64,000 nt of DNA from Nannochloris sp. 'desiccata'. Taxonomy: Eukaryota; Chlorophyta; Trebouxiophyceae; Chlorellales; Chlorellaceae. The stretch spans positions 310,001-374,000 of the forward strand of contig JAGTXX020000006.1 in NCBI GenBank assembly GCA_019044685.2, given 5' to 3'. Shown here one piece after another: positions 32,260 through 44,721 of the stretch (its first letter is position 1; each line of letters begins with the position of its first letter). Under the pieces are notes generated by a model. That model worked only from the letters and a program-made list of their open reading frames with translations, searched no databases and was not told the DNA's origin. The translations under genes and the position numbers were made by a program.

Positions 32260-33385
32260 TCAGCTCGTTGCCGCTTGCGCTTGCGCAGCGGCAGCTTGTT
32301 TCTGAAGCATGGCAAGAATGGTAAGACGTGGTTTGGGTATCTTTTTGACTGCAGGTGCAGCAGACTCCGGAGCAGTAGCTTCTATCTCATTCTCATTAGC
32401 AGCAGGAGCTGTTGGTGCTGCTCCTACTGTTGGCAGAGCAGACTCCTTGGCAGTGGCGACTGGACCATCGCTCGAGATGATAAGATCTTCTTCTCCTTCC
32501 TTCTCAATTATCTCTACATCGTCCTTCGATTCATTATCTACATTCGCCTCAATAGAAATCGCTTCAGCACCGTCCTCTACTACCACCTCTTCCATCTCCC
32601 CTGCAGCAGCAGCAGCAGCAGCTTCTTTTTCCGCCTTTTCTTTCTCAAATCTCTCTGCCGCCGCTGCTCGTCCACTCCTACTTCGTCTTAAACTCACAGG
32701 ATTCTTCGGCGGCGCTTGTTGTGATTGCTGCGACTTCTTCTGTGTGATTGGTGCCCATTCAGGGTCTTGAGATGGTCCTTCGGACATCTCTTCATCGCTG
32801 CTACTGACAGCCATGAAATCTTCTTCGATTCTCAAACGCCTGCGCTCCAATTTTTCAAGTCGTTGTTGCTCCTTTTCAGCAGCAATGAGATCTTCAGGAG
32901 CGACAGCTTCCCCATCCTCAGCTACCCCAGCTGCTTCTACATCATATTCTACGCTTTTAAATAAAGAAGTTTCTACGAGGTCACGCCATTTTGCAAGAAT
33001 ACGGCTAGCGAGCTGAGCGACGTCGGGCTTGGGATGTCGTTGAGCTAATGTGGAGACTGCAGAGCCGATGTCTGTATTTCGCAAGTCTTCTACTTGAAGA
33101 TTGTAGCAATCTAGTTTTCGAAGTATGATAAGGAGCTGCATGGTATTGAAAATTGAAAATTGAAATGATTTGAAAAGCGAAATGAGTGATCCAACTGCTG
33201 TTAAAATTTGAATGCCGTACCTCGTGCTTGGTTTGGGAGGCTACAAGGAGCTCGGCTTTCATTGTGCGGATTTCTTCGAGGGTAAAACACATAGACGTGT
33301 TGTCCAGGCGAACGACTTTCGATAATGAGAGTAAAGTGCGCTGATTTTTGTCTGGCCTTAAAAGCACAACCTCGTCGTCCGACAT
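32260..33385 (-). CDS. TFIIS N-terminal (LW) domain protein, MED26/IWS1-like
   Basis: Two exons (33385-33221, 33135-32260) with an 85-nt intron give 346 aa. Residues about 5-95 form a TFIIS N-terminal domain: the second exon begins LLIILRKLDCYNLQVEDL and continues TDIGSAVSTLAQRHPKPDV and LASRILAKWRDLVE, the LW-type helical bundle of TFIIS, MED26, IWS1 and elongin A. These domains bind unstructured TFIIS-interacting motifs in transcription-elongation factors. The TFIIS zinc ribbon is not present, and the rest is Glu/Ala-rich and charged. It may be a plant-type MED26-like protein. The 3' region contains TTACA at about 32174, a possible poly(A) signal on the minus strand. Confidence 0.8.
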
Positions 33386-33698
33386 GCTGGCTGCTTTATT
33401 TGCGATGTGCGATTAATAAATTACAGAATGAAATCGTATGAGCTCGCAAAGTTGCCTTTAAAGTAACCAACTCAGCCTTCTTTATTTCAAATGAAAGTTT
33501 CAAACATTTAACGCCTGTCTTCAACAGGTCGCTACATTTGATTGAATTGTTATTCTAATAAAACTATCAACGATTACATAACACAGATCCAGGCCGGGAA
33601 CAGGGGTTTCGCTCGTTTTATTACAAAAAATACCAAACGTCAAATGGTTCTCATTATTTCATCCCTTTGTTGAAACAACTCTCTCAAGCCTTTGAAAA
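33386..33698. promoter_or_regulatory. Divergent promoter region, TFIIS-N / coiled-coil genes
   Basis: The 313 bases between outward-facing start codons hold both promoters. It is AT-rich. No discrete motif was recognised. Confidence 0.4.
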
Positions 33699-36600
33699 AT
33701 GTCAGCGAATAGAGGAACGTCTACTCCGAATCTAGAGAAGCCGGGGAAGCAGAATAGTAGTTCTCAGCAACGCACTCGTTTCAGTTATGGAGCGGGACCA
33801 AGAGCCACTGACGCCAACAACTTGAACAACAGCAAAGGAATAAGAGCTCTGTGGCACAGCCAAGATGAAAACGCGCCTGTAGAATCCCAGCTGATGGATG
33901 CAAAGCTGATGAACTCTCAGCTTGAGGTTAGTTCCTGTCTCCTATCTCTTTGCAAAAATTTTACTGTCGTTTTACGCCGCTCGTGCTGACATCTAAGTTG
34001 ACTATTTTTGTTTGTTATAGGGAGCGAATTTAAACTTAAAGCAACAACTTCAAGAAGCTTTATATAAATTAGGAGCTTCGCATGATGGTTTTGGAAGCTT
34101 AATGAAAGAAGCCATTTCCTCGCCTTCCTCCTCTGCAGCCGCTGATGCTGCCACAACAGTTTTGCAGCAAGAACGTGCCCAGCAAGAAATGCGCAATGCC
34201 AAAGCTTTAGCGTTATTGCGTAGCAAAGACGAAACAATTAACTCTCTAGAAACTCGCTATGCTGAATCTAGCGCTGATGCCGCCCAGCTTCGCGCCCAAG
34301 TGCAAGCTATAACCCGACAATTGGAAGAAAGCCAAAACCGAGTTCAAGACTTGATTGCAGATAATACAACACAGAAAGAGAAAGCTTTCCATGCAATAAA
34401 CCGCTGCGAACAAGCCCAAGTTGAAATAGAGTCCCTTAAAGCTGCAGAAACAAAAGCCTGTGAAACTGATGTTGCTTTTGAGAGGGTTAGCAAAGAGCTG
34501 GCCTCTTCGAAAAATGAAATCGCCAGAATGACATCAGCTCTTCAAGCTGCTGACGATATGATTGAAGAAATGCAAGAAGCTGCTGCACGCCGTGAAAACG
34601 AGTGTAGAAATAGAGGCAGAGAGGTGGACCAGTTGAGAAGCTACGTTGTTCGTCTTCTTGGGCTGGCGAGTGAAGAAGCTCAACGCGCGTTGGAAGCACC
34701 TTTACGAGCCCAAAGAGACACTGCATCGACTATTAATGCGTTACAAGAAGCGAATGAAGCTCTGGAAATTGCGCTTGTTGCTACAAATTTGCGATTAGCT
34801 GGAGTTGACCCAAGCGGGCACAGCAGTGCCGATTCCTTGCTGGCAGAGCTGGCATCTCGCCACCGCCACCCTTCTGCTGCTTCTAGGACGCTCGACACAA
34901 TGCATCCTGAAGATAATGATGAGATTGTTAAGCTGTGTGGTGAAGTAGCTGAGCTAGGAGGAAAGCTCGAAGCAGCAGAAGAGGGGAAAACGCATTTAGA
35001 AGCAGCGTGCACTGTAGCTCAACGGGCTGCTTTGCATGCAGAGGCGGAGCTGCAATCTCTCTTATCTCAGCACGCAGAGTTGCAAGCATGTGAACGCAGC
35101 TTGCTTGAGAAATTAGATGCTGAATCTCAGAGAGCTGCCGCAGCTGAAGCGCTTTGTGTTGAGTTGGAGCATGAAATCGAAAACGCGACAGAAAAAGCTG
35201 GAAAACAAGCCCAAACGGTCAACACACTTTCTGAAAAATGTGAATGTTTAAAAACTAGAGCGACGGCAGCCGAAGGCAGGGTAGAAAACGCCGAAAAGGC
35301 TGCAAAAATTGAGAAAGAACAAGCTATTGCTGAAAAAGAAAATGCAGCAGAGCGTGTAGCAGCTGCATTGCGTCAAAGCGGGCAGTTGAAAACCCAAATG
35401 CTGGATGCACAGAAAGAGAACGACATCTTAAAATCTAAAATTGCGTCTTTGGAAAGCAAAGTTTCATTTGCAGCTGCAAAGGCAGCAGCACAGCAGGCAG
35501 CTGAGGCTTTGACCGTACACCGAAATCGCGCTCTTGCTGCTACAACACCAGTTGAAGTGCTTGCGCACGCTGTTGCTGAAGCTGCTCAGCAACAAATCCA
35601 ACTTCAAATGGATCTTCAATCATGTACAGAGCTTAACTCTATCCATGAGCGCACGATAGAAGGCCTTCGCGGCAGCATTTCCAGGCTGCGTGCAGCCTTG
35701 CTAGAAGATGAAGAAAAGGAATTGTTCGAGCAAGGAAAACAAGACACATTTTCATTGCCTGAACTGCCTTCTTCCACGTCTCTTGCTACCCTAACTTCTC
35801 TCCGAGAGCAGCTCATCTGCAGCCTTGCCGCTCAAAAAGGCCAAGCTCAGGCCTTTGCGACGCTTATTGAAGAGTCTTCTGAACGGGAAACAGTTTTGGA
35901 AACACAGTTGCACGAAGCGCAGCTTATTGAAGAAGAAAGACAGCGTTTAGAAGGGATGTGCGCTGCTTCTGTTGCTACTATGCACGGTGCGCTTGCTCAA
36001 ATCGCACTTGCTGAAGGCTCTGAAGATACTGGAGAAGCTCTCCTTGAAGCTGATGTAAATCCTGAAGATCTCAGGTACGTGACAGCTGCTGTCTCTGCAA
36101 AATTACAAGAGTTTGCAAAACATATTGCGAGGGAAAGACAAGAAACTGATGATGGGAGAGTTGACCCTGGGGCTGTTTTAGCTGCATCTCAGAGAGAAGT
36201 TATTGCTGCTCTTTCTGCTCAACTCGCTACTAGTAGTGGTGGTGGTATCGAAAGAAGCTCAACAACAGGAAGCGCAACAACTGCTACTTCTGCCTCTTCT
36301 ATTTCTTCACACGATTCGCTGAAAGGACTGTGTGGATTGTTGCTCCATCAGCTCAGAACGCTTGAGAAAACGTTAAGCGGCGCTGGTGGCAGTAACGTAG
36401 ACGCTGTGGTGCAAAGCATGCGCAGCACCATTATGATTGTTCAATCAGAAATTGAAGCAGCGTTAGGTTTCTTACAAGTCTCTACATTATCAACTACTGT
36501 TCTCCCTCTGCCGCAGTCCCCGGCCCCGCCAGCAGTTCCGGATGCCAGCTCAGCTACATCAAGAGCTGCAGCTTTAGAAAAGCAGGTGGACGACTTGACA

Positions 36601-38355
36601 GAACGTTTACTAATTATGAGTGAAAGACTTTCTTTGCTGACCGCTGCCAACGAAGCAGCACAGACTGAAGCTTCCCATGGGAAATCTGCAGTTTCAGAGC
36701 TTGCACAAGCACTCCAACAAGCTCACATGGAGAACGAGGAAACAGCAACTTCTTTGCAACAAGCTGCTATTCGCGAAAGAGAGCTTCAAAATCAACTTGA
36801 AGAGACTACGAATGAGTGTAGGCAACTCTTAGACGCTTTGAACGCTTTAGAAAATGAGAAAACGTCTTGGGAAGGGGAAGTAAATGCCAAAGTCACAGCT
36901 CTTCAAAGCCAGTTTGAAGCCTCTGTTCAAGAATTGGCAGCGTACACGCAGAGCAATATTACTGCAAACTCTGCAGAGACCCTTGCTGCTTCTATGCGGG
37001 AAAATGGCAATGTTACTACTGCGCCTACTTCGTCTACTTCTTTCACGGCTTCTCAGTTCCCCTCTGGTTTGGGAACATTGCTTGATGGTATGGATGCTCT
37101 CCTTTCTGATGCTTTCTCAATGGGAGAAAGAATAAAAGAGCTGGAATCAGCTGCGCAAAAACAAGCTGAACACCGCGCAAAAACCACTCAAGATCGTTGG
37201 AATGGCTTTACTGCAGGCGTTCTTCGGTGTCAACAAGTCGCATCAGCGCGTGCTGAAGCGAGAAATGAGATCAAAGCGCTGGAAATGAAATCTGCAAAAC
37301 ATGCCCAGCGTGCCGATGCCTTGGCGCGAAAAGTCTCTGAGCTGGAAAAAGCGCAGGAGGAGTTAGTGAACCGACTTGAAGCTGTGAAAGAGATCCATCA
37401 GCAGCAGTTAGAGCATTCTGCACAGCTTCATGCAGCTCAGCTAGCTGCTATGTCTGCTGAGACAGAGGCTCGTCGTCAAGAGATTCTTCGCCACAGTGAT
37501 GCAGCAGCACTCGCAGCAGCTGTTGCAGCTGAACAACGTGCATACGAAGATGTCAAAGACCGTGTGGAAAGTGCTCGTCGTGCTTTGGAAGAAGCGCAGA
37601 GATTGTGCGGTCAACTCAGAAATGAGCGCGATGCTGTGCATGCTGAGTTTACTAAATACCGACAAATAAAAACAGCTGAAGTGCAGCTCTTAGAACAGCG
37701 CTTGGGCATATTTAGTAAGCTTAATGAAGCAGATGGCGATAATGTTGATGGTTCCAATACTGGAGAGGACGCCAATGCTTTTAAAGAAGGGCAGGCTGGG
37801 CTTGGTCCAGCTTCTTTCTCGGAAGAAGTGAAAATCGCATCTGCTGCAGGACAGATTGCCGGTGCTTGTCGTGCTGATGCTGTCGCTGCTGCCCTGCGTG
37901 AAGCCAAATTGGAACGTTCTCACCGACTGCAGCTTCAAAATAGCTTGACTTCTGCACACGCTGCTGAAAAACGAGCTGCAGTTGCGACCAAAGCAGCAGA
38001 GAAAGAGGTCACTTTACTGAGGCAACGGCTAGTGGAGACTACGGTGGGTTCGGAGCAGCAAGTAAAAGAACTCAAAAATAAGCTAGAAATTTTAAAAATT
38101 GAAGCAAGCACTGCTGAAAGAAGAGTAGAGAACCGTAATGCTGAAGTGGAGCAGCTTTCACAGCGTATAGCTGACTTGGAGCATGCGGAGATGGTCTTTG
38201 AACAAGAGCGCCAAGAGGCAGCACATCGGGACCTGGCTGCTGTGCATGCTGCGCTTTCTGCACGTGATGCTTCCATTCACGATGTGGCAGGGAGAGTGAT
38301 GCGTGCAGAACGTGATTTAGAGCATCTTAGCCATGAACTAGACCAAAGTGAATAG
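33699..38355 (+). CDS. Giant coiled-coil protein of unknown function
   Basis: Two exons (33699-33926, 34021-38355) with a 94-nt intron give 1520 aa. After a Ser/Asn/Gln-rich head of about 60 residues, almost the whole chain is Ala/Glu/Gln/Arg-rich heptad coiled coil. It is broken near residues 730-840 by Ser/Thr/Gly/Pro-rich linkers (SGGGIERSSTTGSATTA) and near 950-1000. No motor, kinase, calponin or membrane domain is visible. Size and composition suit a centrosomal, basal-body, Golgi-tether or nuclear-lamina-like scaffold, but composition alone cannot choose between these. It starts 313 bp from the TFIIS-N gene, transcribed away from it. A TGTAA at about 38395 follows the stop. Confidence 0.75.
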
Positions 38356-38525
38356 AAAATATCAACTTAATATTAATTGACTCTCATCTTAAAAGTGTAA
38401 AATTTTACGACAAAGTAGAAAATATGAAATACTTGACCAAAGACAACTAATATAGTAGACAATAGTACTCTTTAACAGAACTGTACAAACTGATATGATG
38501 CTATACATTTACCTCCTTCAATATT

Positions 38526-39389
38526 TCACTCTACGCTTACATACGGCACCCGAGGTTTCAGCCCTTCACCACCGTTCCCATCCACTCCGCCACCAGCACC
38601 ACTATTATTTCCTCTTTCAGTAAGAGAAATTCTCCTCATACTCGTGGTACGCACAATCTCATCTTCTACCTGTTGTTCTGTCTCATCGTCTTCGTACGCT
38701 AGGTCATCCGGGGTCAAATCCATCAAAAACAGAGCAATCACCTCGACAATGGTACTAATCAAGAGCGCCAGAGGGCCTAAAATATATAGAAACAACGGGA
38801 AGAAAGCATATTGGATACGTAACCCTAATGAAAAGAACAAAGATGCCCTTCTATTGATAGCAAAAGCGATTTTTTGGAATTTTAATGATCTTTTTGGGTC
38901 GATTGGAACCGCTCGTAGCAAAAATGAGAGATGAACGGATAGGCGGACACACTGCGTCATCGTTAATAACGCTACAAAGAGTATCGCTAAGCATATTCCA
39001 AGCTTAATTTCTGGGCTCATAAGTGAATTTGAGCCAGAAATAGGGTCGTCTTTTGAATATTTAGCCACTTGCACAAGGCGGGCAGGATCGGTGAGCAGAA
39101 GAAGCAGTTGGCTGGCGAGTAACGTGATCCCCGCTGCAAGTATGGAGACGCCCATGACCATGTTTCGTATAGTTTGAGCTGCGGTTATGCCTTCGCTTGC
39201 GACCATCATTGCTCCTGCCCACACGCCACGAGCCTCGGCACCGACGCTCCATAAATTTAGGTAATGACGGTGCCTCCATTTGAATTTTAACCTTTGAAAC
39301 GACGGTGTGAAATAGAGAGCATTGTATATAAGCAAAATTGAGACGGAAATGACGAATACTGCAAGCTCAGCTGCTTGGCCTTCCTCCAT
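38526..39389 (-). CDS. DUF599-family integral membrane protein
   Basis: A single exon of 287 aa with a DUF599 pattern: NALYFTPSF near the N-terminus, NLWSVGAEARGVWAGAMM, then GITAAQTIRNMVMGVSILAA. Hydrophobic segments are at about 8-28, 75-100, 130-153 and 193-225, consistent with four membrane passes. The last 60 residues are soluble, acidic then Gly/Asn-rich. DUF599 proteins occur in bacteria, plants and algae, and their function is unknown. The gene is convergent with the coiled-coil gene, 170 bp from its stop. Confidence 0.82.
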   Translation of the reverse strand: MEEGQAAELAVFVISVSILLIYNALYFTPSFQRLKFKWRHRHYLNLWSVGAEARGVWAGAMMVASEGITAAQTIRNMVMGVSILAAGITLLASQLLLLLTDPARLVQVAKYSKDDPISGSNSLMSPEIKLGICLAILFVALLTMTQCVRLSVHLSFLLRAVPIDPKRSLKFQKIAFAINRRASLFFSLGLRIQYAFFPLFLYILGPLALLISTIVEVIALFLMDLTPDDLAYEDDETEQQVEDEIVRTTSMRRISLTERGNNSGAGGGVDGNGGEGLKPRVPYVSVE

Positions 39390-39822
39390 TGAATCCTAGT
39401 GAAAAAATATTTTAGATGATCTAGCTGTAGTACATAGAGCGAAATTAGGGGTTGCAATGGATTTAGAGTTTCCTAAGAAAAATGTGTGATAGCAATTAAA
39501 TGTGTCCGATAGCTTCCTGAGCTTAACATTTAAGTCAGAAAATGAAGAATGTTTTTTTTTAACTTTTACTTCTCAAACTTTTCTATGATGTCACGGCAAC
39601 AACTTTAATGAACGCCTATAATTTATTTTTGAAATAAGCATTGGAGTCTGCCCAGTGCGCCAGATCATGGTTTGGCTCACCTTGGTAGGGTTAGTTAATT
39701 TCGTTAAGATAATAATTCTCATCGACTGAGAATAGACCACGATGGAACCAAAAAAAGTGAGACACCAGGAATGGATATACTATATTTATAGAATTTTTTA
39801 GTTATCAAAACTGATCATTGCA
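39390..39822. promoter_or_regulatory. Divergent promoter region, DUF599 / MPS1 genes
   Basis: The 433 bases contain both promoters. A TATA-like stretch (ACTATATTTATAGAA, about 39779-39793) lies roughly 30-40 bp before the kinase start codon, either a TATA box for a very short leader or simply AT-rich sequence. Confidence 0.4.
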
Positions 39823-42800
39823 ATGTCCGCTGCGCAGGAGCGGGAAGATGCCAACCGCACAGAAAATATTAGATTGCGCTGGGAGCTGGATTTAGCCTCC
39901 TATTTACATTTGGCAGCATCTGAAAATCCAGATCAAGATTCTGCGCGTCTAGAACTAGCAAAAGCTATCGAAAATAACCCTGTTTCAGCAGCTGCTTGGT
40001 GGGCATTCCTTCGCCATGAAGAGACAGCCACTGCTTCCAACAAGATAGTTTGCGCTACTCCACGAGGCACCCCTCGTGCATCATCCACCACACTTTGTGA
40101 CTTGTATCACTGGGCAACACGGATGGTACCGCGCACTGATGGTCAGAATATAGCTACTTATATCAATCTTTGGCTGGGCTTTGCCAGACAACAATGGTAA
40201 GTATAAACCCTTCTTTTCCCTTTGCATTTGTATACGAATACCGTCAAAATGTATATTTTTAAAATTCTAAGTACCTATTCCATCCTACTCTCCAGGCTTC
40301 GTAGCAAAATTGATGATGCTAGAGACACCTTTCAGACGTTGAGAACTCAGCACATTGGCGAGACATCTGCTCTCATGTATGCTGAGTGGGCTGGACTAGA
40401 AGCAATGGGAGGTAATACCTCTAAAGCATTGTCTATTATATCAAAAGGGGTCAAATCTGGGGCTGAGCCTCAATTGTAAGTTGCAATTACTCTAAACTTA
40501 ATAGGGTTTCCGTTTCATTTTTTGCACTCTCTGTTCTGCCGCTTGGGATTTTCTAACAATTTGTATATCTGCTTTCCTTTTCTTGCAGTATTTTGTTACA
40601 TGCAAGGCAGAAACTACAAGATGGGTGTTATTCGTATGCCCCTTTCTACAGGCTGGAAGGCGCAGAAGATCCAGCAGCAACCCCTCGCCCACTTAGCACA
40701 GCAGCCCAAAGACAGCCACAGCAGCCTCAGACTACCCCAGGAGGCCCCTTTGTGCAGCTGCGTCAACCCCCATTCATTTCTAGTGGCCCTATGCACAGTG
40801 CTGATCAACCCACAACATCTAGATCTGTAGTGCCTTCTGCTTCTGTTGCTATCTCAGCTGCTGTTGGTTCCGGCCCGGCGTCGAGTTTAAGTATGGCAAG
40901 TTGCCATACTAACAGCAGTGCAAATAGCAGACCTCCTACCGCTACTATTCACGCATCATCTACCCATCATCATGGTACCCCTGGAGGTGTGTATAGCGCC
41001 AGTTTACGCACAGGAAGCTCTGCTGGAACTGCTTCCAGCGAAGAAGCCACCGTAAGTAACTTGAGGGCTGGGGCTGCTCATACCTCCACTGCACAGCCTT
41101 TAACGGGGGGAATTGTAGCACTAGGTGGTGGGGTAGAGGAGTTAAAGCGACCGCCCTCTCAGCCGCCGCCTACTGCCCACTCCAAATTTGGCTCTCTTGG
41201 AAAGCCGATGAGAATCGCACACAGCGGTGGTAGTGCTCTTGATAGTGGTGGTGCTGGTGGTGGTCATTCAACAAGTAGCAGTATTGAAAACGGTGCATCA
41301 CTACCCCCATCCTGTGCAGTCACCCCTGCAGCGCAATTTAGAACGCCTGGAGAGATCTCTTCCTCGATGCAAAAGCTAGGAGCGGGGCACCCAACATCTG
41401 CTCTCCGTCCTCGTCTCATGCATACCCCACTGATTACGTTGATGGAGGTGCCAGAGAAGACCCCATTACAGCAACAGCAGCAGCCATGTGCTAGTGGCAT
41501 CCAGACAATTACAGCAGATCCTGCTCAAGCAGCTGGTCCTCGTCAGCTAGTACTTGAAGACGGTCCTACAGCAGCACTGGAAGAACCGGCAGCTCTTAAA
41601 GTACGATCGCACCAGCAGCAATTTGGTGTGCCTCTGGTAGGAATCCCTGAAGATCCTGCAGCTACTGTACCGTTATCGCGCCCTGTAGTACCAGCACCAA
41701 TAGTCGTACCGCCACCACCACAGCAACAGCAGGTGCAAAAGAGTGTGATTATGCCACCTCCGCCGCCTGTTGTTACTCGGCCGCCACCTGTGCCTGCGCC
41801 TGCTGCACCAACACCTGCTGCTGCTGCTCTTCCTCCGTCTACTTCTACCAGCAGCCGCCGCGTCATTGAAGACGAAGAATCCGTCACGGTCCGCAACATC
41901 CGCTACACAAAACTCGAATGCGTAGGTCGTGGTGGCAGCAGTAAAGTCTACAAAGTCATGGCGCCGAATAAAAAAATCTTTGCTTTAAAACGCATTCGAC
42001 TCAACGGATGCGACACCGAAGCTGCTTCTGGCTTTTTAGATGAGATTACCTTACTCACAAAACTCCGGGGTAAGTCTAACATTATCCAATTAATAGATTC
42101 TGAAGTACATAAATTACAAAATCTTATCTATATGGTGCTGGAATACGGTGACATCGATTTGGCGCGATTATTACAAAAGCAAGAAGCATCTCGTCGTGAA
42201 CGGGAAGGCCCTCTTCCTCAAGGTCAAATGCAACCTGCTGATGAGAATTTCATTCGCTTGTATTGGCAACAAATGCTTCAAGCGGTGGATACAATCCATA
42301 AAGAAAGAATAGTCCATTCAGATTTGAAGCCTGCCAACTTTTTGGTAGTTGAAGGCCAATTGAAATTGATTGATTTTGGTATTGCCAAGGCGATACAATC
42401 TGATACCACCTCTATCTCCAGAGAATCTCAAGTAGGCACATTAAATTATATGTCCCCCGAGGCAATCTTGGGTGGGAATTCTGGTGGACCCCGGGGAGGG
42501 CCTATAATGAAAGTTGGACGGGCCTCGGATATCTGGTCGCTAGGCTGTATTATCTATCAAATGGCCTTTGGTAGAACCCCATTTGCGCATTTACCATTCA
42601 TCCAAAAGATGCATGCGATTACTAACGACCGTCATCAGATAGACTATCCCCCTATGAAGAATGCCGCTTTGCTAGATGTGATTCAACGGTGCTTGGATAG
42701 GAACCCTAGGAGTCGTATCTCTATGGATGAGTTGCTAAATCATCCTTTCTTAACGCCGACACATGCGAATGCAAAAAAAAGTGGCGGGATTGAGCTTAAT

Positions 42801-43007
42801 GAGGAGCAACTGAGAAAGTTGTTGCTTAAAGTGTGCGCGGGTGGCGTATCGGATGCAGATGTAGGTCAACTAAGTGGCCAGTTGTTTAGACAGCTGGCGC
42901 AAGGGTCATTGAGTCCTGATGTTATTGCAGCGAAAATGGGGAGGAGAGAAGCCAGAGCAGGTGATGAGAATGTTCGTCCTATGCTGCCACCGCCATCGCC
43001 GCAATGA
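39823..43007 (+). CDS. MPS1: MPS1/TTK-type spindle checkpoint protein kinase
   Basis: Three exons (39823-40196, 40296-40475, 40589-43007) give 990 aa. MPS1 localises to kinetochores, phosphorylates KNL1/MELT motifs and starts the spindle assembly checkpoint. Residues about 15-215 form the BUB1/MPS1-type TPR region ([40 protein letters not shown]), split over three exons. Residues about 220-610 are Ser/Pro/Gln-rich and disordered. The kinase domain starts near 624 with [12 protein letters not shown] and has Lys652 in [15 protein letters not shown] (Asp763) and DFG at 780-782. The region [29 protein letters not shown] is near-identical to human TTK, so the assignment is firm and the kinase should be active. 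The TPR exon joins are confirmed by phase and motif continuity. Confidence 0.95.
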
Positions 43008-43356
43008 TAATAAGAGGTATTTTTCTTGTTGTTTTTTCTTTTGGTTCTATTTCATTCTTAGTGTTTTGTACACATCTTACATAGAGATGTTTTTTTAAGT
43101 TGTAATTTGTTTCTACTTGTTGGAAATGCATAATATCTGTAATGTAGAAGCAGTGGTCTTTTAGAAGCACACAAGTAAGTCCTGTGGTTCACCATCGGCG
43201 GCACTGCCAGTGGGTCATCTCATCCAGCTTTTGAAATAGACTTTGCCTATCAGAGAAAGACAAACGCATTCCAATAAACTACTATATTTTTTATCGAAAG
43301 CCTTCACATGAATGATGTCTCAAGGGCTCGAGTAGCCTAGGGCAATTATAATCATA
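43008..43356. other. Tandem intergenic region between kinase and FkbM genes
   Basis: This holds the 3' UTR of MPS1 (TGTAA at about 43100 and 43138) and the promoter of the next gene. Nothing else was recognised. Confidence 0.45.
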
Positions 43357-44265
43357 ATGACGCGTGCAGGATTTAAACTGGGCCCAGCTGCAATATCTTT
43401 AGTATTAGTTGGGATTGCTATACTTTTACTAGTCCCACTAATGCGATCATCATCGGCTGTGCCTGTCGCTTCAGAGCAACTCTCCCAGGAGTCTCGAGAG
43501 TTTCAATACAAGCAGTGGAAGGAAAATTTCAAAGCAGCTGACCCAGCCTATCAAGCCATGTGCGACCAAGCTCTCCAGAATTACAAAGGAAATGGCCAGT
43601 TCCAACAAGACATGTTTGTTTTCTACAATGTCTTCAAGTATTGGCCGATGGAGGGAAAAAAAGGCTTTTACGTCGACAGTGGAACAAATGACCCCATTGC
43701 AGGTTCAAATTCTCTATTCTACGACAAATGCTTAGGCTGGGATGGTATTTGTGTGGAACCACAGGAAGTATGGCATCAAATAATTGCTGATGCCCGTAGT
43801 TGTTATCTATTTAAAGGGTGTTTAGCCTCTCACTCAACCAGCGCTGTTATGCAAGGAGACGGCCAAATGGCACAGGCGGTCTTCACAAATGATACAGCTG
43901 CTGCTGCAGGAAGCGTTCAATGTGCTACTTTGAAGGATATATTGGCCTCCCAAGGGCATTCAAGTATAGATTTTTGGTCCCTAGACGTTGAAGGTGCTGA
44001 AATTGATGTTCTATCTAGTTTTGATTTTGAAGATGTGTCTGTGAAAAGTATACTTATTGAAGATTTTTGGGTGATACAACGTGACCTTGACTATTTATTG
44101 ACATCAAATGGGTTCTTAAAATATAGACAATTGGCTGTTGATTCGTTCTACTTGGCCAGGACAACTCCTTTTCTCAATCCCATGTGGGAACCTGCGGGGT
44201 CGCAAGATGATTGGGTATTTAATAAAAATTGGAGAGAGACGCTAAAGGATAAGATTGTTTGTTAG
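43357..44265 (+). CDS. FkbM-family methyltransferase, membrane-anchored
   Basis: A single exon of 302 aa. Residues about 11-30 (AAISLVLVGIAILLLVPLM) form one N-terminal membrane helix after a short basic head, the signature of a type II Golgi/ER protein. The body matches the FkbM domain: KGFYVDSGTNDPIAGSNSLFYDKCLGWDGICVEP is the SAM-binding strand with the acidic end, and SIDFWSLDVEGAEIDVLSSFDF is the conserved FkbM D-EGxE motif. Such enzymes O-methylate sugars or related small molecules, so methylation of secreted or cell-wall glycans is a reasonable inference, not shown here. A TGTAA follows the stop at about 44338. Confidence 0.85.
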   Translation: MTRAGFKLGPAAISLVLVGIAILLLVPLMRSSSAVPVASEQLSQESREFQYKQWKENFKAADPAYQAMCDQALQNYKGNGQFQQDMFVFYNVFKYWPMEGKKGFYVDSGTNDPIAGSNSLFYDKCLGWDGICVEPQEVWHQIIADARSCYLFKGCLASHSTSAVMQGDGQMAQAVFTNDTAAAAGSVQCATLKDILASQGHSSIDFWSLDVEGAEIDVLSSFDFEDVSVKSILIEDFWVIQRDLDYLLTSNGFLKYRQLAVDSFYLARTTPFLNPMWEPAGSQDDWVFNKNWRETLKDKIVC

Positions 44266-44721
44266 TTTATGGGTTCTAGTACTTGAGAACGAATAGATGA
44301 TGATAGCATCGTACTCTTATATTTATTTCCTTGCTTATTTGTAACTGAATAGAAATAGCAAGTGCAACGATGACCGCCAGGGTGTCTCCGGTAGAGGCGG
44401 CTTTATTTTTTTAAGAATTTCATGTATGTATGCAGATTCCGCCCGTATAACTATTCGACGGTGCCTATTGAGTTGATTATGCCTCTTTATTATGTCCTCT
44501 CCTTATCTTAGTTTAAAATTGTCAGAAGCAGTAGCCACGACCGGCAAGCCGCTTCTTCTGTCAGAATTTAAAAAGCTGGCTTCCTCGTAGCCAAGCATAA
44601 AATAATTTTCAAGTTAGTCTTAATGCTTCTGAAATTTGTTATCATCCATACCAATCCGCAAATATCTCTAAAAAAATCTCTTTACATTTTCTGATCTGTC
44701 ATCTTCAGAAATCTATAAATC
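44266..44721. other. Tandem intergenic region
   Basis: The 456 bases between the methyltransferase stop and glyoxalase start hold a 3' UTR and a promoter. No additional feature was identified. Confidence 0.45.
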
